Of a DNA stretch of 64,000 nt, positions 63,192-64,000 are shown in pieces. How positions within the stretch are numbered: the first letter of the stretch is position 1; each line of letters opens with the position of its first letter. Source of the DNA: JAIQFF01 sp963788505. GTDB taxonomy: Bacteria; Acidobacteriota; Terriglobia; Terriglobales; Acidobacteriaceae. The notes below the pieces were generated by a model. The model did no database searches, was not told where the DNA came from, and was given only the letters and a program-made list of their open reading frames with translations. A program made the position numbers and the translations under genes. The DNA is taken from positions 1-64,000 of the forward strand of contig CAWBGY010000011.1 of NCBI GenBank assembly GCA_963788505.1, read 5' to 3'.

Positions 63192-63737
63192 CTAGCGCGG
63201 CAGCAGGCCGAAATGCAGCACGATCTGCATCACAGCCAGGCCGTAAAGGCCGGCCCCCACGTCATCGACCACGATGCCCACTCCTTCGGGGAGGCGTTCG
63301 AGGCGGCGCACCGGCGGCGGTTTTACGATATCGAATGCTCTAAAAAGTATAAAGCCCAGCAGCAGAGATTGCCACGCGATCGGCGCCGCAATCAGAGTAA
63401 TGAGCTGGCCGGCGACTTCGTCGATCACCACAAACTGCGGATCTTTGCGGCCACTGGCGCGGGCGACTCGAGTGGCGGCGGGAATCCCGGCCAGAATCGC
63501 AGCGAGGGCCAGGAGGACCGCTGCCCAGGGCTGCCAGCCGGGCGCGATCCAGCGCGCCAGAAGCCACCACAGCAGGACGGTTGCCGCCGAGCCCCAGGTA
63601 CCCGGTCCAGGACGCAGATACCCAATCCCGAAGAACGTAGCGATCAGCGTTGCCCAGCGCGGTGCGCGCGGGCGGGACGCCCCCGCGACAGCCGGCGGGA
63701 CGCCGGCGCTGCGGTCGGAAGCATCGTCTGCTGTCAA
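63192..63737 (-). CDS. pgpA: Phosphatidylglycerophosphatase A
   Basis: 181 aa. PgpA core: TFFGIGYLRPGPGTWGSAAT, QFVVIDEVAGQLITLIAAPI, FRAFDIVKPPPVRRLERLPE, GVGIVVDDVGAGLYG. It removes phosphate from phosphatidylglycerophosphate in the inner membrane. The first about 25 residues (SAGVPPAVAGASRPRAPRW) are encoded by a dispersed GC-rich repeat and not by pgpA homology. The start is given as TTG 63737, but the true start may be further in. Confidence 0.88.
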   Translation of the reverse strand: MTADDASDRSAGVPPAVAGASRPRAPRWATLIATFFGIGYLRPGPGTWGSAATVLLWWLLARWIAPGWQPWAAVLLALAAILAGIPAATRVARASGRKDPQFVVIDEVAGQLITLIAAPIAWQSLLLGFILFRAFDIVKPPPVRRLERLPEGVGIVVDDVGAGLYGLAVMQIVLHFGLLPR

Positions 63738-64000
63738 GAAGAAGACCCTGGTTTTCGTAACGCCGGCGCCTCGCCGGCTGTCGGGTGGGCGTCCCGCCCA
63801 CCCTCAGAGAGTCTTCATCGGAGTCTCGCGAGAGCTCTTCGATCCCATCGTCCGTGTCCTGCACCGGCGACGAAATCACATACGCGCCGCTGGCCCATTT
63901 GCCCAGGTCAATCAGGCGGCAGCGCTCGCTGCAAAAAGGGAACTCCGCGTCCTGGCTGGTTACCGGCTTCTTGCAGATGGGGCACTTCAGCTTGAGATTG
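63738..64000 (-). CDS. yacG: YacG-like zinc-binding gyrase inhibitor (5' end outside window)
   Basis: The frame from the window edge reads LKLKCPICKKPVTSQDAEFP, FCSERCRLIDLGKWASGAYV: four zinc cysteines (CPIC, CSERC) and the DLGKWASG motif of YacG, with its N-terminus beyond 64000. YacG binds gyrase and blocks its DNA binding. The usual acidic tail follows (DDGIEELSRDSDEDS), but no stop appears in this frame until 63340, inside pgpA; a repeat insertion or an indel near 63790 probably removed the stop. The 3' limit given here is therefore arbitrary. Confidence 0.65.

Overview
The window looks like a chromosomal segment of an Acidobacteriota-type soil bacterium (class Terriglobia-like). This is inferred from gene content: a Ser/Thr kinase fused to TolB-like and TPR regions, secreted GH3 and DUF5054 sugar enzymes, a GRP-type sugar permease, a Porin_5-type porin, and the order yacG-pgpA-NHL-cinA-thpR-plsY-gpsA. 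GC is moderately high, and most genes have clear GGAGG-type ribosome sites. No rRNA, intact tRNA or CRISPR array is present.

Layout. 1-1.85 kb: start of a divergent gene and a ketoglutaric semialdehyde dehydrogenase. 1.88-3.5 kb: a remnant of an integrated element, with a tRNA-Ser 5' half, four 12-bp repeats and three small ORFs but no integrase. 3.5-6.5 kb: a kinase and a DinB protein lying between two copies of a 22-bp inverted repeat. 7.1-23.5 kb: a stress/low-oxygen island with two tandem universal stress proteins, an MgtA-like P-type ATPase, two cytochromes c, an ADP-forming acyl-CoA synthetase fused to a GNAT domain, pyruvate:ferredoxin oxidoreductase, a dihydroorotate dehydrogenase-like protein, a degenerate receiver protein, a cysteine-rich protein of unknown function, and several gene relics. 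Six 14-bp palindromes (GTGAY-N4-RTCAC) lie about 54-80 bp upstream of its transcription units, which suggests one CRP/FNR-family regulon. 23.5-36.3 kb: sugar and sugar-acid catabolism (IlvD/Edd dehydratase, GH3, DUF5054, GRP permease, FAH-family hydrolase) with FMN and deazaflavin-type oxidoreductases. 36.5-50.3 kb: a TolB-like protein, a porin, an M28 peptidase, an RND efflux operon and a BON lipoprotein. 50.5-64 kb: housekeeping genes (PilZ, mobA, MlaF-type ATPase, ribE, ribD, ftsY, HD-GYP, gpsA, plsY, thpR, cinA, pgpA, yacG).

The stress island makes biochemical sense as a fermentative ATP module: pyruvate to acetyl-CoA through PFOR, then acetyl-CoA to acetate plus ATP through the ADP-forming synthetase, alongside universal stress proteins. 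The sugar-acid dehydratase, the FAH hydrolase and the semialdehyde dehydrogenase could belong to one oxidative pentose or sugar-acid route, although they are far apart.

Sequence quality caveat: at least ten single-base frameshifts break otherwise well conserved genes between 41 and 63 kb, including ftsY and ribD, which are normally essential. Most are consistent with one extra base, so sequencing or assembly indels are the likeliest cause. These genes are annotated across the shifts.
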